In this document: one piece after another, positions 11,241-23,539 of the stretch
Layout of the letters: every line of letters begins with the position of its first letter
Numbering within the stretch: the first letter of the stretch is position 1
DNA from: Metallyticus violacea
Taxonomy: Eukaryota; Arthropoda; Insecta; Mantodea; Metallyticidae
Direction: 5' to 3'
Assembly (NCBI GenBank): GCA_030762175.1
Contig: CM060831.1
Coordinates: 96,398,001-96,462,000, forward strand
Length of the DNA stretch: 64,000 bases
Program-made: the position numbers and the translations under genes
Notes under the pieces: generated by a model
Databases searched by the model: none
Seen by the model: only the letters and a program-made list of their open reading frames with translations
Told to the model about the DNA's origin: nothing

Positions 11241-11456
11241 TCTGTGGCTGCTTCACGAACTCACTGAATGCTCCGAGAACTAAAACTAAACTATTTGACT
11301 ATATGCTGCACTGCTAATTGTCCTGGCTGTTTATGTATCTCATTTTCCTCGTTGTTTTCATTTACTTGTATTTTCTGCTGATTACTGAATGTACAAATTA
11401 CTCATATTTGGACAGTTTTTCAAATAATTTACGCAGCTGTTATACGAGCCCCCGCC

Positions 11457-11457
11457 A

Positions 11458-11530
<73 letters not shown>
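11457..11530. repeat. (ATT)n microsatellite
   Basis: About 24 perfect trinucleotide units. It lies a little over 200 bp beyond the LINE-B 3' region. It may be an expanded 3' tail, as for the LINE at 39.7 kb, but the connection is unproven. The open isoleucine frame across it is an artefact. Confidence 0.95.
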
Positions 11531-13724
11531 TGGCATTTTAGGGGCTCTTCAGAAAATGTCCTCAATATCAAAGCTAGACCACACATGCATTTACCCTAAA
11601 ACTTATAGCAGGACAAAAACTAGCAACCATCTACACAAGAACAATCATAATGCATCAAGAATTTCAGCCAACAAATTTTGCAAATTTCTAATCTAGGGTA
11701 AAGTACAGAGTGTGCCACGGGGATAGAGTAGCCCCCAGCATTTCAAATACGTTTAGAATATAAAAATATGTATTCTGCTTAGGAAGATATCAAAATAAGC
11801 AAAAACAAATATTGGCTCTTTTGGACTCTATAAATGACCTTAAATTTGAAACAGTCTTACTCCTACAATTATTCCATAATTGTCCTAAAAATTATACTGG
11901 GAATAAAATTAAAAACGCTCTAAGAACAAATGAAAATAATTAATGGAATATAGAACTTTGAGATTTTTGGTCCCCCAAATGGCCAGTTTATATATAAGCA
12001 TTTTTAAAATTTCAAGTTTTGCTAAAATAAAAAAGTAAGTTAAAAATAAAGACCACAGTGTGACCTGCCAGATAGAGTGGGGCTCCAGCATTTTGAATAT
12101 GTACTGAACATGAAAATCTGCCTTCTTTTGCCGAACCTGGTTCTATTAAGGGAAGCCTATAGTGATTTATTTACAACATAACCTATAAATTAGATTCTTT
12201 AAATTTTTTAGTTGAAAAATTACTTTCAACTTTCCTATATAAGTTTCTTGAAGATTTAAATGTTCAGTAACAATAAATTTTAATTTTCAAACTTCATCTG
12301 ATTATAAAAACACATCGTAGAGGGATTTACTAGTAGTTTGTCCCTTTATTTTTCCATCAAAGCAATTGGGGTCAGATTGAGATTGTGATTTTTTATTCAA
12401 AAATATTTCCTGTGGCCTTAAAGGGTGATGGCCTTGCAGGATACTATTTGCATTTTTGTACATTTGACATAGGGGTGTAAATCACCCCCTAGAGATTAAG
12501 ATGCTCTTGACTTGGTGATGCAGATGTTGAAGGAGATAACAGCTAGCAAATCCATGGCAAGTATACTGATACTTAGCCCCACAATCTGTAGTGTGCACTA
12601 CAAAACAAACATAATTTGTATAAGAATGCAAAAAAATTAGGTACCTTGCAAATTTACAACATTCAGCTAAGAGGTAAGCAAGGATGGGAAAATTTGAATC
12701 TTACATTTGAATGCACAGATAAGATTTTACTTTATATTTAAAATGTTAAACTACTGCCGATATCTGGCATCTAAATTATTAAGATTCACTGGAGAGCACA
12801 CAATTTAAATGTTAAAGATGCAAATATCAGCTTTTAAAAAGAAGTATTTGCATGTGCACAAAGGCATCACCTTTTATTTAAGCATATTACCAACAATTTT
12901 TCAAATCACATATTTTTCAATAAAGTAATTAAGATGCAAAAATTCCAAACTTTGTATGAGATAAACCCTTCTTGAAATACATATTGCAGATTTAAGTATT
13001 AGTTAAGAATGTATACTAACATGGACATGTTTAAGAAAATGTTTAACCTAATACTAATACAATAAGTATTATGTTGTGGTAGTTGTTGATATTAACCTCA
13101 TCTGTTGTATTTTCATGTTGTGCATATCAGCATAAATGACAGAACTTATAACATTATTACAAGGCACTGTTAATTCACCAGCTTATGGTCTCCATGGGTT
13201 GAGGAAGGGCATGTTATGGCTGACTCATTTCTCTGCCATCGCTGCAAATGGCTTTGTATAAATTCATGGTGAAAACATTGACTCATAGTTTCATACCTAA
13301 TAGAGTAACATGTCATTGAGTATTTGGATATCATTAAGAAAGTTATGCTGAAGATAGGAACTTTAAAAACTTCCTCTAAGTTAAGCCGGTAATAGCTGCT
13401 GTTTATACATGGTTACCTGAAACTGCAATAAAACAAATCTGCAAATAGATGAAATATGAGGGAAAATCATTAAATAAGTTACAAATTGATGTGGAGTAGT
13501 AGATGTTTGAATAAGGCACCTGACTCTATTGCCACTAGATAGCAAAATTAATCCAATGGCAATTGGTGACATTTGACATGAGACAACTGATGTTTACAAT
13601 AACAAAACTGCAGTTTCAAGATGGTGGCAATTCTGAGTGAGTGTACAACCCTCAGGCATTGTTCTGTTGATGTTTTTTTGTAGGTAAAAGGTATGTAATC
13701 AAAGACTATTCAAAGATATTCATA
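11531..13724. other. No gene; weak diverged direct repeat
   Basis: AT-rich sequence without a convincing frame. Two similar segments, near 11700-11790 and 12048-12130, share the order acagtgtg(c/a)c, gatagagt, ccagcatttt, aatatg. They are about 350 bp apart and could be a decayed tandem or dispersed repeat. Nothing else was recognised. Confidence 0.4.
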
Positions 13725-14560
13725 AATAGATGTTTTCCATCTATGGTGAGAATAGACTGTCATATCAAGCTGTTTACAATTGGATGCAGAAGTTCTCTGA
13801 AGGGTAGAAACCTATTGAAGACAAATGACAAGTCAGTTGGCAAACAGATTGCTACAGAGGCAAATTTGCAACAAATTAAGACTTAATCCAAGGAAAAGAG
13901 GGTTAGCTATGGACACTATAGCTGTTGCTATCGGTTGTTCAAATGATATGGCCTAACTCATAGTGCATGACATATTAGGTTTTTACAAAATCTGTATACA
14001 ATGGGGTACACATTCTGAATCCACAAACAATGATCCAGCATAAACATCTCAATCGCTACAACCATAATGGACACGATATGCTAGCCTGAACTGTCACAGA
14101 CAAAGCATGCATCAATGCAGTGGAAACATCCTGCATCACTGGGAAAGTGATGCTCAGAGTCTTCTGGAATCATGAAGGCATACTGCTCACTGCATTCAAG
14201 TCTCAAGAGCAAACCACAAATACCAACTTCTACAGTAACATCCTCAGGAAACTTTGTAAGGCCATTCAACCAAAGCAAATAGCCTCCTCACTAAAGGCAT
14301 GTTACTTTTGCAAGACAATGCACACCCTCATACTGCCAATAAGATAAAAACTTGCAAGTAGGAAGTCCTTGAGTACCCTCCTTATAGCCTTGACTTTGCT
14401 CCAAGCAACTTCCATTTCAGCCCTCTTAAACATCATCCTTCAGATCTACATTTTCCCAACAATGAAGCTGTAAAAAGATAAGTCACTGCCTGGCTCCAAC
14501 AGCAGTCCAAATAATTTTATGCTGCTGGATTTTCAGGGACAGGACTTTGAGTAATAAAAG
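13725..14560 (+). pseudogene. Mariner-like transposase remnant
   Basis: Plus-strand fragments in element order: SYQAVYNWMQKFSEG (HTH region, near 13760), GKVMLRVFWNHEGILLTAFK (near 14145), NTNFYSNILRKLCKAI (near 14225), a QDNA-x-PHT-like stretch near 14310, and LDFAPSNFHFSPLKHH (near 14390). The last carries N in place of the third catalytic Asp. Frameshifts and stops are frequent. No terminal repeats were recognised, so limits are approximate. Confidence 0.65.
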
Positions 14561-14929
14561 TTATTTTCAATCAGAACTCTTTTATTTGTTTAACTTTTAT
14601 ATCCAAATGTAATTTACCCTTGTAACTGAGAGTTAGTAGTGAAAATAGTATTCAAACTATGCCCAGTATAAACAGAAAGCTAGACGGATACATACTGTAC
14701 TGAATATTGATAATTTTGACAACTGTGTGACATGCAACATTATACATAACTTTTACATGCTTGAAAAGTGTTTCTGCATTTACTAATTAGATTCCTATAT
14801 TATGGAAAGGATTTGGGTGAGGTTCTCTTTAAAATGTGATTTCAGAGCTAGTTTTCAGGTAAAAGAATTAAATTAAATAAAATAAAAATTCTCATAGAAC
14901 ACCCTCACATCATATTTGGGCATGATTAT

Positions 14930-15580
14930 ATGATGAAGATAAAACATATGCAACAAAGTGGGCAAAATGTTTTCTATATAGATGAGACTTGAATCGATAG
15001 TAATCTTATTTGGTAAATGCTGATTAACAGGCTTGGCTATATTCAGATGACAACCATGGTGAAATGAACAAGATCATTTTGAAAAGTGGGTTCGAGAAAA
15101 ATTTAGTTGCTATTCGCCTCCATCCTCAATTAGTGTGGTCTTAGATGGTGTGCCATATCATGGTGGACAAGTAGACAAGCCATCTAGGAAATCTGCAATG
15201 ACAGAATGCAGAAGAAGTGTTTATGTGACAATACTATGCACAAATCAAAACTATACAAACTTATTGCAATTAAAAACCCTAGAGGAGCTGCTTAAAGTGA
15301 TTACAATCTTTGGGCTACACAGTGATTTGTCTGCCTCCATACATGCAAGACTTGAACCCATGGAACTTTTCTGGGCTAAAGTAAAAACATGAGTTATCCC
15401 TTCAAAAACTACAAAGCATTATCCTACATGGCATTTTGCTCATGACAAAACTAATTGGCAAGGTTTCTGCAAATATACATATGTAAACTGAAAAGTGAAT
15501 TCTGGGAGAGGGGTGGTAGTGTAGAAAATGTGATCATAGCATTAAGAGTCATTAATGCAGACAAAAGTTATTTCGTTTCC
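14930..15580 (+). pseudogene. DDE-superfamily transposase remnant (insect Tc1/mariner-like group)
   Basis: FYIDET (first Asp, near 14975), VVLDGVPYHGGQVDKPS (second Asp, 15135-15190) and LEPMELFWAKVK (acidic residue in the E-L-W block, 15350-15390) occur in order, then EFWERGGSVENVI (15497-15535) like the C-terminal E-x-Y-W-E-x-D block of this group. Asn following the second Asp is Gly here. The frame is broken at several places. This differs from the DD34D mariners elsewhere in the window. Confidence 0.55.
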
Positions 15581-15627
15581 TTCTTTTTCCAACTCTTCAT
15601 AGTTGAGTTCTGCAATTATGTGTGTGT

Positions 15628-15715
15628 GTATAATGAACAACACCAAAATAATTTCAGAGAGTGTAGAGATGTTATATATAAGCAAATTGAGATAGGTAAT
15701 GTATGATCTACATCT
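15628..15715 (+). repeat. Dispersed repeat (copy 1) with NNFRECR-type open frame
   Basis: Sequence similar to segments at 43978-44070, 45340-45440 (reverse) and 59935-60030: taatgaac, ataatttcagagagtgta, gatgt, atataagcaa, ttgagatagg. Three copies read alike in one frame (NNFRECRDVIYKQ here, [13 protein letters not shown] near 44 kb, NNFRDCRGILDKQ near 59.97 kb), so the repeat may come from a coding region of an unidentified element. Confidence 0.5.
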
Positions 15716-16049
15716 AAATATAACACAGTTTATAATGTCCCAAAAGAGGAAATTTTCCATAGAGAAGATTCTTCGCTTTAAAAAAAAAACCACTCATTGC
15801 ATTCACCTTGCAAAATATGATGCAACAGAAGCCAATATCATCATGCTTTCTTTGCTGCAAGATGGAAAATTAGCCATTAGTGCCACCTCAAATTATGAAA
15901 TGCCTCCCTTATACATTTCAGAATACATGCAAAACAAAGTATTAAAAGATTATGCCTTTCCCCACATCATTATTGTTTCCTTTGCCTGTTACATTGAAAC
16001 AATGAAGTTTCCCATTTCATTGCGCTGTATACTGAATATGATTAACCAT

Positions 16050-17500
16050 TAACATGTACTCTACAAAGTTTAGGCATACGATTGCTTGTTTTTCTGTGTT
16101 ACCGTTTCTTGCCGCCTGCATTTGTTGCACACTATATCATTTACGGTTTATACTTCTCTCCACGAGGTTCCAACCCCAGCATTCCCTGGAATTCGGCTTC
16201 TGCCGTTGCCATTGGGGACTGAAAAATTCGGCTTTCTCCGCTGCCGTTAGGAACAGGAACAGGATCGACCCTATCTATAAGATTGAGTTTTAGTTCTTTG
16301 GGGATGGGGGTAGACTTGGATTATTCAATTTTAACTTATATGTATTATGTTTGCCAAAATTGTACTTCATTTTCTTTTCGTGAGCTTCTATATAGCCAAA
16401 GGAGGTGCCCACTTTGGTCATTAGAGAATGCAGTTTTATTTGTTCCAGTTAAATGTTATAGTACATTATCATTTAGTTTACTTTGCCGACTTACCATGTT
16501 TCTTTTATTAAAACCACGTATGCAGGGGCAAGCACAATACTTGCAAAAGGTTTAATAAATTGCACTGGTTAAGCAAATCTTGTATACTTTCGTAAGTTAA
16601 ATTGTTCGATCCCAGTATTCTACCTCCTTGCGGGTTTTGTTTTCTAAGGTGAAGGCAACTACCACTTTTACAAAGGAAAATTTAACTCCGGAGGGGGACG
16701 TTAGTTACTTGGGTGCTATCGCATTAATGTTACAAAATCTTGCAGCAAGAGCAACGTATTTAAAACGTAACAATGTTGTTACTTTTGCTAGCCCTTCCTT
16801 TACTAACCTTGTTTCTCTCCATGGTTTTGTTAGTATCTGCTCTTTGTTGACATAGGAGCAATTAATGTAATAGTTATTGTTTTGGAAGTAAACAGTGGAG
16901 ATTTGCCAGCTCTTATTGCCCAATTTGACGCAGAGGACTCCATTAGTGTGCCTGAGATTGAGCGGCGTAATTTGAGCAATTTGCGTCTTACTCGATGACT
17001 TGTTAGCTGAATCTACTAAATCTTCAGGTAATCGTGTCGTTCGAGTGAGGGCGCGAATTAATCATTATATTAGGGCTTAAGTGTATTAACTTAGTGCTTA
17101 CTGATTTTTTGCACAAATATTTTTACGACGCCTTAACATAACTAATACATATCATTGGGCTCTTTTGGAGCAAGTTAAAGCTTTGTTTGAAATTTACTGC
17201 AACCGAGGCGGTATTTTCGAGGTAGTAAAATGCACTCAACCTTTTGTAGGCGATTTTGTTTACCTGCTTTTTCGTCCGTTAAGTTGATGTATTTTTTAGA
17301 AACTATGTTAGATGTGGTGCGTTCATTTGAGAGTAATGCATCTGAATCCTTGTTTTTTTAAAAGCATTTTTTTAATGAAAATTCGGATAAACTTATTTTC
17401 AGGCTTGTTTATCATTGGTCTCAGAGTGAGCTTATGAGATCTTAAATAGTGTGCTACTTGCTAATTCTAGATCGGATGAATTGCTCCAAGTGTATTTTCC
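16050..17500 (+). other. Unrecognised, decayed coding-like stretch
   Basis: This region is richer in CpG and less AT-biased than its surroundings. It gives plausible protein-like pieces broken by stops, for example NSGDLPALIAQFDAEDSISV (near 16895-16955) and LLEQVKALFEIYCNRGGIFE followed by VVKCTQPFVGDFVYLLF (near 17160-17270). I do not recognise a family. It ends where the inverted-repeat element at 17525 begins. It may be a relic of a transposon or virus-like element; that is a guess. Confidence 0.35.
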
Positions 17501-17524
17501 GCCTCGCCTGAAAGTTGGTATGGT

Positions 17525-18835
17525 CCCATTCACAATGAAAATTAAACGTAACGTAAACTTAAAACTTAAAAGCTAAATGCTCTTTATTGTAATGGAACCA
17601 TTCACAATGATCACGTAAACATAAAAATAAAGATCTAAGGTTTTGCATCTACGCCTAACTTAAACTTTAAGAAATCAGCCAATCTGAACATTACTTCTCT
17701 GTAGAGCTCTATGGTAGAATCTATCCTTAAACAGAGAACGGAAATTAAATGCAACTCCTGCTGCTTGCTGCTGCAAATCCCGAGCCAGGTAGTGACTTTC
17801 AGACAGGTAGATAGTAAGGCTTTGAAGCCTTAGTAACGCCTAAAATGCGCTATAAATTGATGTTAATGATTTTTTTTCTGTTGTAATCAAAGGAGATTTG
17901 CCACCATTAAAGTGACTTACCCGCCTCTCTCAATTTATATTTACGAAAAGCTACTAGGTCCATCGGTTTCTACGATTCACCCGAGGTTAGCATTCTGTTA
18001 GTGTTACATATGAATTAATTGCGAATTCCAATAAGATAAGATTTGTCACCGTCACAATATTTTATCTGCCTAACAATCCCCCTATCAATTTATATTCAAA
18101 AGTTACGGAGGACAACGATTATTGTTTAACAAAAAATAATACATGCAACATTGGCCACGGACCATAGTTCGCCTTTCTCCGATGTAGTCGGTCCTGGTGG
18201 TGTAGTGGTTACCAGACTTGCCTCCTAAACCCAAGAACGCGGCTTCGAACCCGGCCAGGACCGATGGATTTTTTTCGGAGCGTAAAAATCCTAAGTATGG
18301 CTTCCTTCGGAAGGGAAGTAAAGCCGTGGGTCTCGTACATTTACGGCACGAAAAAGAACCTCAAGCCTGAATGAGAGGCTTCTGAGCAAATTTTGTCGGC
18401 CGTTTCATGCCCTGAATTGAATGGGACGCTGATGACCTGAGATGTTAAAGAGCGTCCTTAAATCAATCAATCAATCAAAAAAAAAAAAAAAATTCTCCGA
18501 TGTCGCTCGGGATTTGCAGCAGCTAGCAGCAACAGTTGCACTTGATTTCCGTGTTACGTGTAAGGGCAAGTTATGGTAGAGAGAGCTGAAGATCAGTGAC
18601 TATGTACACAGAATGGCGCCAATGGACAAAAGATTTGGTCTTAATTTATAAGAAAGCTATCCTTGTTCATATCACTCCAAGCAAAATAGTTAACTGCACT
18701 TTGTATATCCATAAACGCTACCGCCTTTTGCTCAGAAGCAGTCATTTTCAATCAGCTGTTAGTTGATCTTCTCTCGTTCTTATTTTTGATTGGCTAATAC
18801 GTACGTTTGCGTCTTTCATTGTGAATGCCTAAATA
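17525..18835. mobile_element. Inverted-repeat DNA element (MITE-like or decayed transposon)
   Basis: The segment 17698-17790 is the reverse complement, with moderate divergence, of 18503-18592 (shared core ctcgggatttgcagcagc). The outer ends also mirror: cattcacaatga at 17526-17537 (and again near 17603) against tcattgtgaatg near 18821-18832. Subtracting the SINE inserted at 18186-18492, the element is about 1 kb. No transposase was recognised inside. Superfamily is unknown. Confidence 0.5.
18186..18492 (+). mobile_element. SINE family 1, full-length, 11-bp TSD
   Basis: The 11-mer ttctccgatgt flanks it (18175-18185, 18493-18503). The head, 18190-18262, is 73 nt and tRNA-like: ends GGTCCTGG / CCAGGACC are perfectly complementary, an A-box-like TGTAGTGGTTA and a B-box-like TTCGAACCC are present. 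An unrelated body follows, then a tcaa repeat and oligo-A tail. Transcription would be by RNA polymerase III and mobilisation by a LINE, from general SINE knowledge. Other copies: 41069-41369, 55475-55735, 57055-57320. Confidence 0.88.
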
Positions 18836-20570
18836 CTACTAAATAGCAAAATTGTGATCTATCAACTTAATGTCACAGATAAAAAGAAAAATCAGCTAAC
18901 TGATTCACCACCCTGGTATTCATATTTAGGATGGTTAAGTAGCATAAAATATACTACCATTTGGCTAAAAGTAATCAAGCGTTCCTTCTAGCTAGGTTGC
19001 CCTTAAATACATGTTATTGGTATCCAAGAATCATATTCATTTCCATTTAAAAGTTATTTTCATAAGTATAAATGAAAACATATATATGCTTTTTTTTTCA
19101 TTCAGTCATCTAAGAGCCATCATATTAGAGCTGTACCTGTGGAAAAGAACAGTAGATGAATTTTGATAAAATAAAATTGTGCTAACATTCTTGAAAATAA
19201 ACATTGCCTACATTGCCCATTGCAATATATGAGCTAGTTCATGGCTCAGACAATGCTGTGGTGAGGTGATTTATGTAAATCTTACTTAAATGTGGATATT
19301 ATTGTAGCTTGTTTTTGATAAGTCATATACAATTCAACATCAACATTTTAGAACTTATGTAAAAAAAACCCATTTCAAATAATTTATCAAAACTATTCTT
19401 TCTCTTTCTCTTTTTTTAAAATAATTTTCATATTCTGCTGCATGATTTATGTTTTTATCTTAGTCTATTCACAACACACTTCCAATATTTCAAAAACACT
19501 ATCTTATTTTTCCTGTATGATTTCAGTGTGATTCTGTTTAATGTTTATATAAATTGGATTTTATTTGCATTCAACAAAGTCTGTTAAATGCTGCATATGT
19601 GGGAATGCTATAACCCCTTTCTGAGCTGGTATTAACCACATGTTAATGTTTTATGAACATGTGGTTAATAAAACATTATGCCAACAATGTTGGCATTAAT
19701 GATTTCCTTATTTAAACTAGTTCACTCTCTGTGATCTATTACCTGATCACCAATATATGGTCGTAGGATTAGCCTGCCTTTTTACAAGTGCAAAAGTGAA
19801 TTTCTAAGTCACTGTATGGGAGAGGTGAAGGGGGTCTACAATGGGATTTTTAATTATGGAGTAGACTAGCCTTGAGTTCAGTCCATGTCTGCCCTCTTCC
19901 AGGATTTTGTAGAACTTGAAGCCTAAGATGCGGAAAATATTATTTTAAAATACAGTCTGTTGCTATTTTTTGCTGTATTGTGGTAAGCTGAAATGATGTA
20001 ATTATTTTATTTTAAAAGTAAATGCCATTTATGTATATATTAATTTTAAAACTCAGTAAATCATGTTTTAATATATGTGGATCTGTGGATTGTATGGTAA
20101 GTTGGTCACTCCTCATTTATGTTTTCCCTCTATTTTTCTGTAACTGTCAACTGCAATGGAATCAGGTGGTACATATCTTACTAGGATTATGCAGAAAGGG
20201 ATGGTAAAAAGTTCGGTGAAATGCCAAGAATTCATTTCAAAAGTGAATGATGCAGAAAAAGGACCAAAGAATTCAGCTTATATGCTCACAGATTTAAGGA
20301 TGGAACATTAACTATTTTTTAATATTGCATGTAATTTATTTTAATTTTTACACATGAGGGCAAGAAGATGTGTGCCGCAGAGAATCTTGTCACAGGGGGC
20401 CTGAAAACTCATTGTGTTGAAAATTGCCTGTGGATTTCATTAGATAAATACTTAAAGCTGAAAGAATACAGTATATCAAGTGATAATAATTTCATATTAT
20501 AGTCTTGGTTGTATCATTTGGCATGATTGGTTGCTACTGGTAATACTGATATTTATAATATTTTCCCTAG
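18836..20570. other. No recognisable gene or element
   Basis: AT-rich DNA. A small hairpin (ttaaccacatgtt / aacatgtggttaa, about 19632-19675) and a palindrome (gccaacaatgttggc, near 19681) are visible, without further context. Confidence 0.45.
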
Positions 20571-20574
20571 CTTC

Positions 20575-22700
20575 ACAGTTATTTTTCATTTGTTTGTTGC
20601 TAACAAGTTGGTATTAATTTCATTCTAAAGAGATGTTCTGACAGACACTGACAATTAAGGGGAATTGGGCAACTCCAATTTTTCTTGATTTCAATAAAAG
20701 ATGTTTGAAAATCTTTAGATCTTCTATTGGTTTTCTAGTTTTTGTTGGATATTTTGTTATTCTTGTTTGGTTACTAAGCCTTTTATGAGGTTCAATTTAG
20801 AAGAAAATTCTATACACAAATGAGTCAGTATTTGATGACAGTAAAACTTCACTAACTGGTTAATTCTTCAGAACAAGTTTCAACAGCGCTTGCTCTTATC
20901 CTCAGCTGGGGACCGAGAGGTCAGTACGTCAACTGCCAGGGTTAGTCGGTCTCCTGCTAAGGATAAGAGCAAATGCTCTTGAAGCATGTTTGGAAGAATT
21001 AACCAGTTAGGGAAGTTTTAGCGTCACCTAATATTGACTCATTTGTATACTTAACAACTTCACTGTTCCTAGCTTCTTTTAAGTTTAAAAGAAAATTCTA
21101 GTTTAAAAGATGGTTTTAATTTTATGGTGATTTCTTTTTTTGCTACAGTATCAGCAATCTCATTTCTCTTTAATCCAAATGGCTGGGTGTCCATTGTAAA
21201 ACTATTTCTGATCTGGACTGTATGGTATAGTTTTATTTCATTTACAGCATATGTTGATGAGTAACTGCATTTCATTATACTTTGGAAGATTTAATCAATG
21301 ATTCCAAATAAATAAATGAATAAATAATTTGAAATCTTATATAGTATTATTTTTTATTAAATTAATTTTCTGTTATTATTTATTCAAATGGGCTGCTTTA
21401 GGGTCACCTAAAATAATTCTTTTATTTATGTTAGGTCTATACAATAGATTTTCTAAAGTTACTCTAATGGCCATTATTTCACCATCAAAATTGTTAGCAT
21501 ACTGTCCCAAAGGTGTATGTTGAGAGAATTCTTCACAGTATATTCCAAAGCCTGTTTCTCCATTTTTAAGTGATGGTTCTGTAGATGCTCTTCTGTATCG
21601 GTCAGATAATAGCTGTTTAGTGTATTAAGTGCCGCCAATACTTCAGGTAGGTCATTCTTCTTGGAGACTACATCCAGATGTGTTTTATGCTATTATCTGT
21701 TCAGAGTGTTTCATTTATCTTGCTCACCCAATATAACTTTTTATTGATGCACTAAATGAAAAATTTTTTCAACCACAATTCTTTAACATCATAAGTTATT
21801 TTGGGTGAACAAATATATATTGTAAAAAGTCGGTTGTTATGGTGGCAGGCTGAATGCTTAATTTTAAAATTTTATCTAATTCTTTTTTCTGTATTTAAGT
21901 TTTGAAAGTCTGTTGTGTTTTTAATCAGGAATATGAAACAGTTTATTGTTGTTTTGATTATTTTTTATTTCTGTCCCAATATTGCCATTTTAATATCTAG
22001 CTTTGTTTTAATTGGCAGGTTATTAGTTATGCTCTGCAATATAGAAATAGGCTCCTGTTATTTTTAATGACCTAGATTGTATTTTATCCAGTTTAGTTTT
22101 AAGTTGGTTTTTTATTGTGGATATTTTTTTCACTTCCATAGAACAAATTAGGCTTTATGTAGCTTTTATATGTGTCATACAAAAGCTGTGGATCCTTTCC
22201 ATGTGATGCTTGCTGCTCTTCTCACTATGTTGTTCTTCTTATTCACTTTGTTTATTTTATCAATCTGTTCATAGAAGGAACGTTTTTTTATTAATTGTTA
22301 TTCCGAAATATTTAGTGTGTTCTTTCTCTTGTTCATTATTTTTTAAGTTGCAAATCATCTGTATTGTGTTGAAGACTGAAAAGCTGTAAAACTGTCTTTA
22401 GTGTTTATTTCCATATTGTTGGTGCCCATGTTTCAATGGTATTGGACAATTTTCTGCATTTCATTTTATAGTTTTTTGTAATGTTGTTTATTCTGCCTAT
22501 TTTTTTGGCTAACCTATATGGTAATATCTGCAAATATTCCCATATTTGCCTTTGGAAACTCAGGTATTTCTTGTATGTTATCTATGAAAATATTAAAAAA
22601 AAATTTAATTGGAGAGAATGCCTTGAGGAAGGGCTGCTTTGGTGTATGCCATTTAGAAAGGAAATTATTCCATTTATAGCTATGTACCATGAAATAATGG
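20575..22700 (-). mobile_element. LINE-C with RNase H domain, heavily decayed
   Basis: Minus-strand pieces in order: IDNIQEIPEFPKANMGIFAD (RT, catalytic FAD box, near 22590-22530), KEHTKYFGITINKKT (near 22325), STEPSLKNGETGFGIYCEEF (RNase H first acidic region, near 21590-21530), GEIMAIRVTLENL (near 21490-21450), PFGLKRNEIADTVAKKEI (RNase H GNE-AD block, near 21190-21140), then a cysteine-containing tail (NCQCLSEHLF, near 20660). The RNase H domain after RT is typical of the I, R1, Loa and Jockey-group LINEs. A foldback element (20813-21088) interrupts the 3' part. Confidence 0.7.
20813..21088 (-). mobile_element. Foldback PLE derivative with two hammerhead-like cores, 12-bp TSD
   Basis: The 12-mer aagaaaattcta flanks it (20801-20812, 21089-21100). 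Its arms, about 20815-20910 and 20950-21058, are reverse complements. The left arm on the minus strand reads CTGAGGA, stem II, GAAACTTGTT, a good hammerhead core (20870-20910). The right arm on plus has a perfect stem II (aagagc / gctctt) but altered core bases (CTAAGGA, GAAG). The right tip, read in reverse, contains aacagtgaagttg, the tip motif shared with the other foldbacks. The insertion lies inside LINE-C. Confidence 0.75.
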
Positions 22701-23239
22701 CATCATTATGGTATTATTATTATTATTATTATTGCTGCTGCATGAAAATATCAAAGGAAACACTGAACATTTTGTGTGTAGCAGATTTTTTAGTTTTCAT
22801 AAAGCTGCAGAAGGTAGAATATAGTTTTGACATATTTTGTAGTAATAATAGCATGTTCTGTTTTTTTATGCATTTGACTCATAGGAAATAATTTACCTAC
22901 AGATCAGATATGTGAATATGTTAAATTACACTATGAAAAACAGGTTATGTTGCCTTATCTTTATAAACTCTAGTGAAAGATACTTATAATATTTAATTAC
23001 CGTATGTCACATGTGCACTCAATAATTTTTATCATGAATACTCTGAAGGGATTTATAAACCTCGTAATGCTGTTATGACTTACATTATTATGGCAACAAT
23101 GACACAGTTTTGAATATGAAAACATATCATAACATTACAGAGCCACTTTCATAGTATATTTATAATAATTTAGATTTTCCATAATTTTGACATTTCATGT
23201 CTCAGCCTACCCTATATGAAAAGCCATGCTTCACTACTG
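22701..23239. other. No recognisable feature
   Basis: AT-rich DNA with a short (TAT)n run at about 22711-22733. The open frame overlapping this area is the antisense of the LINE-C RT. Confidence 0.45.
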
Positions 23240-23535
23240 GTGTATATCGACGTGAGTGGCCGAAGTCATTATGTGTGGACTTGTGAACGGGAGGTCTGGG
23301 GTTCGAATCCCACCAGGACCGTCCTTCCTGACTGAGTTTTTTCCAGGTTTTCCTCAGTCCTCATAAATGGCAAATGCCGGGGAGGTACCCTAAACTTAGG
23401 CCTGGAACATTTCCTTCCTTAAAAAAAATCCTTTCCAAATATATAATTTCATTTCATGTATCATCAGTGTCCACGGCCTCTGGTGCCTCAGTGGTAAAAA
23501 TGGGTGTTAAACACCATTTAAAAAAAAAACCCTAC
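23240..23535 (+). mobile_element. SINE family 2
   Basis: The head at about 23250-23322 is tRNA-like, with A-box-like gtgagtggccgaag and a near-consensus B box ggggttcgaatccc. The body contains ttttttccaggttttcctca and aaatgccggggaggtaccct, and the 3' end ggtgttaaacaccattt is followed by oligo-A. A reverse-strand copy is at 40408-40690, a 3' fragment at 41846-41902 and a diverged head at 61120-61335. Confidence 0.82.
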
Positions 23536-23539
23536 TGGT

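Noticed and set aside
11318..11599. Frame with a long isoleucine run
   Set aside because: Translation of the (ATT)n microsatellite; no protein support.
15699..16052. 117-codon plus-strand frame as a gene
   Set aside because: No recognised motif; it begins in a dispersed repeat, and no splice or promoter context supports it.
18190..18262. Functional tRNA gene
   Set aside because: The segment continues into a SINE body and tail within an 11-bp TSD, and the anticodon arm is not convincing.
22712..22750. (TAT)n/(TGC)n patch as a coding repeat
   Set aside because: Short simple-sequence run on the strand antisense to the LINE-C RT.
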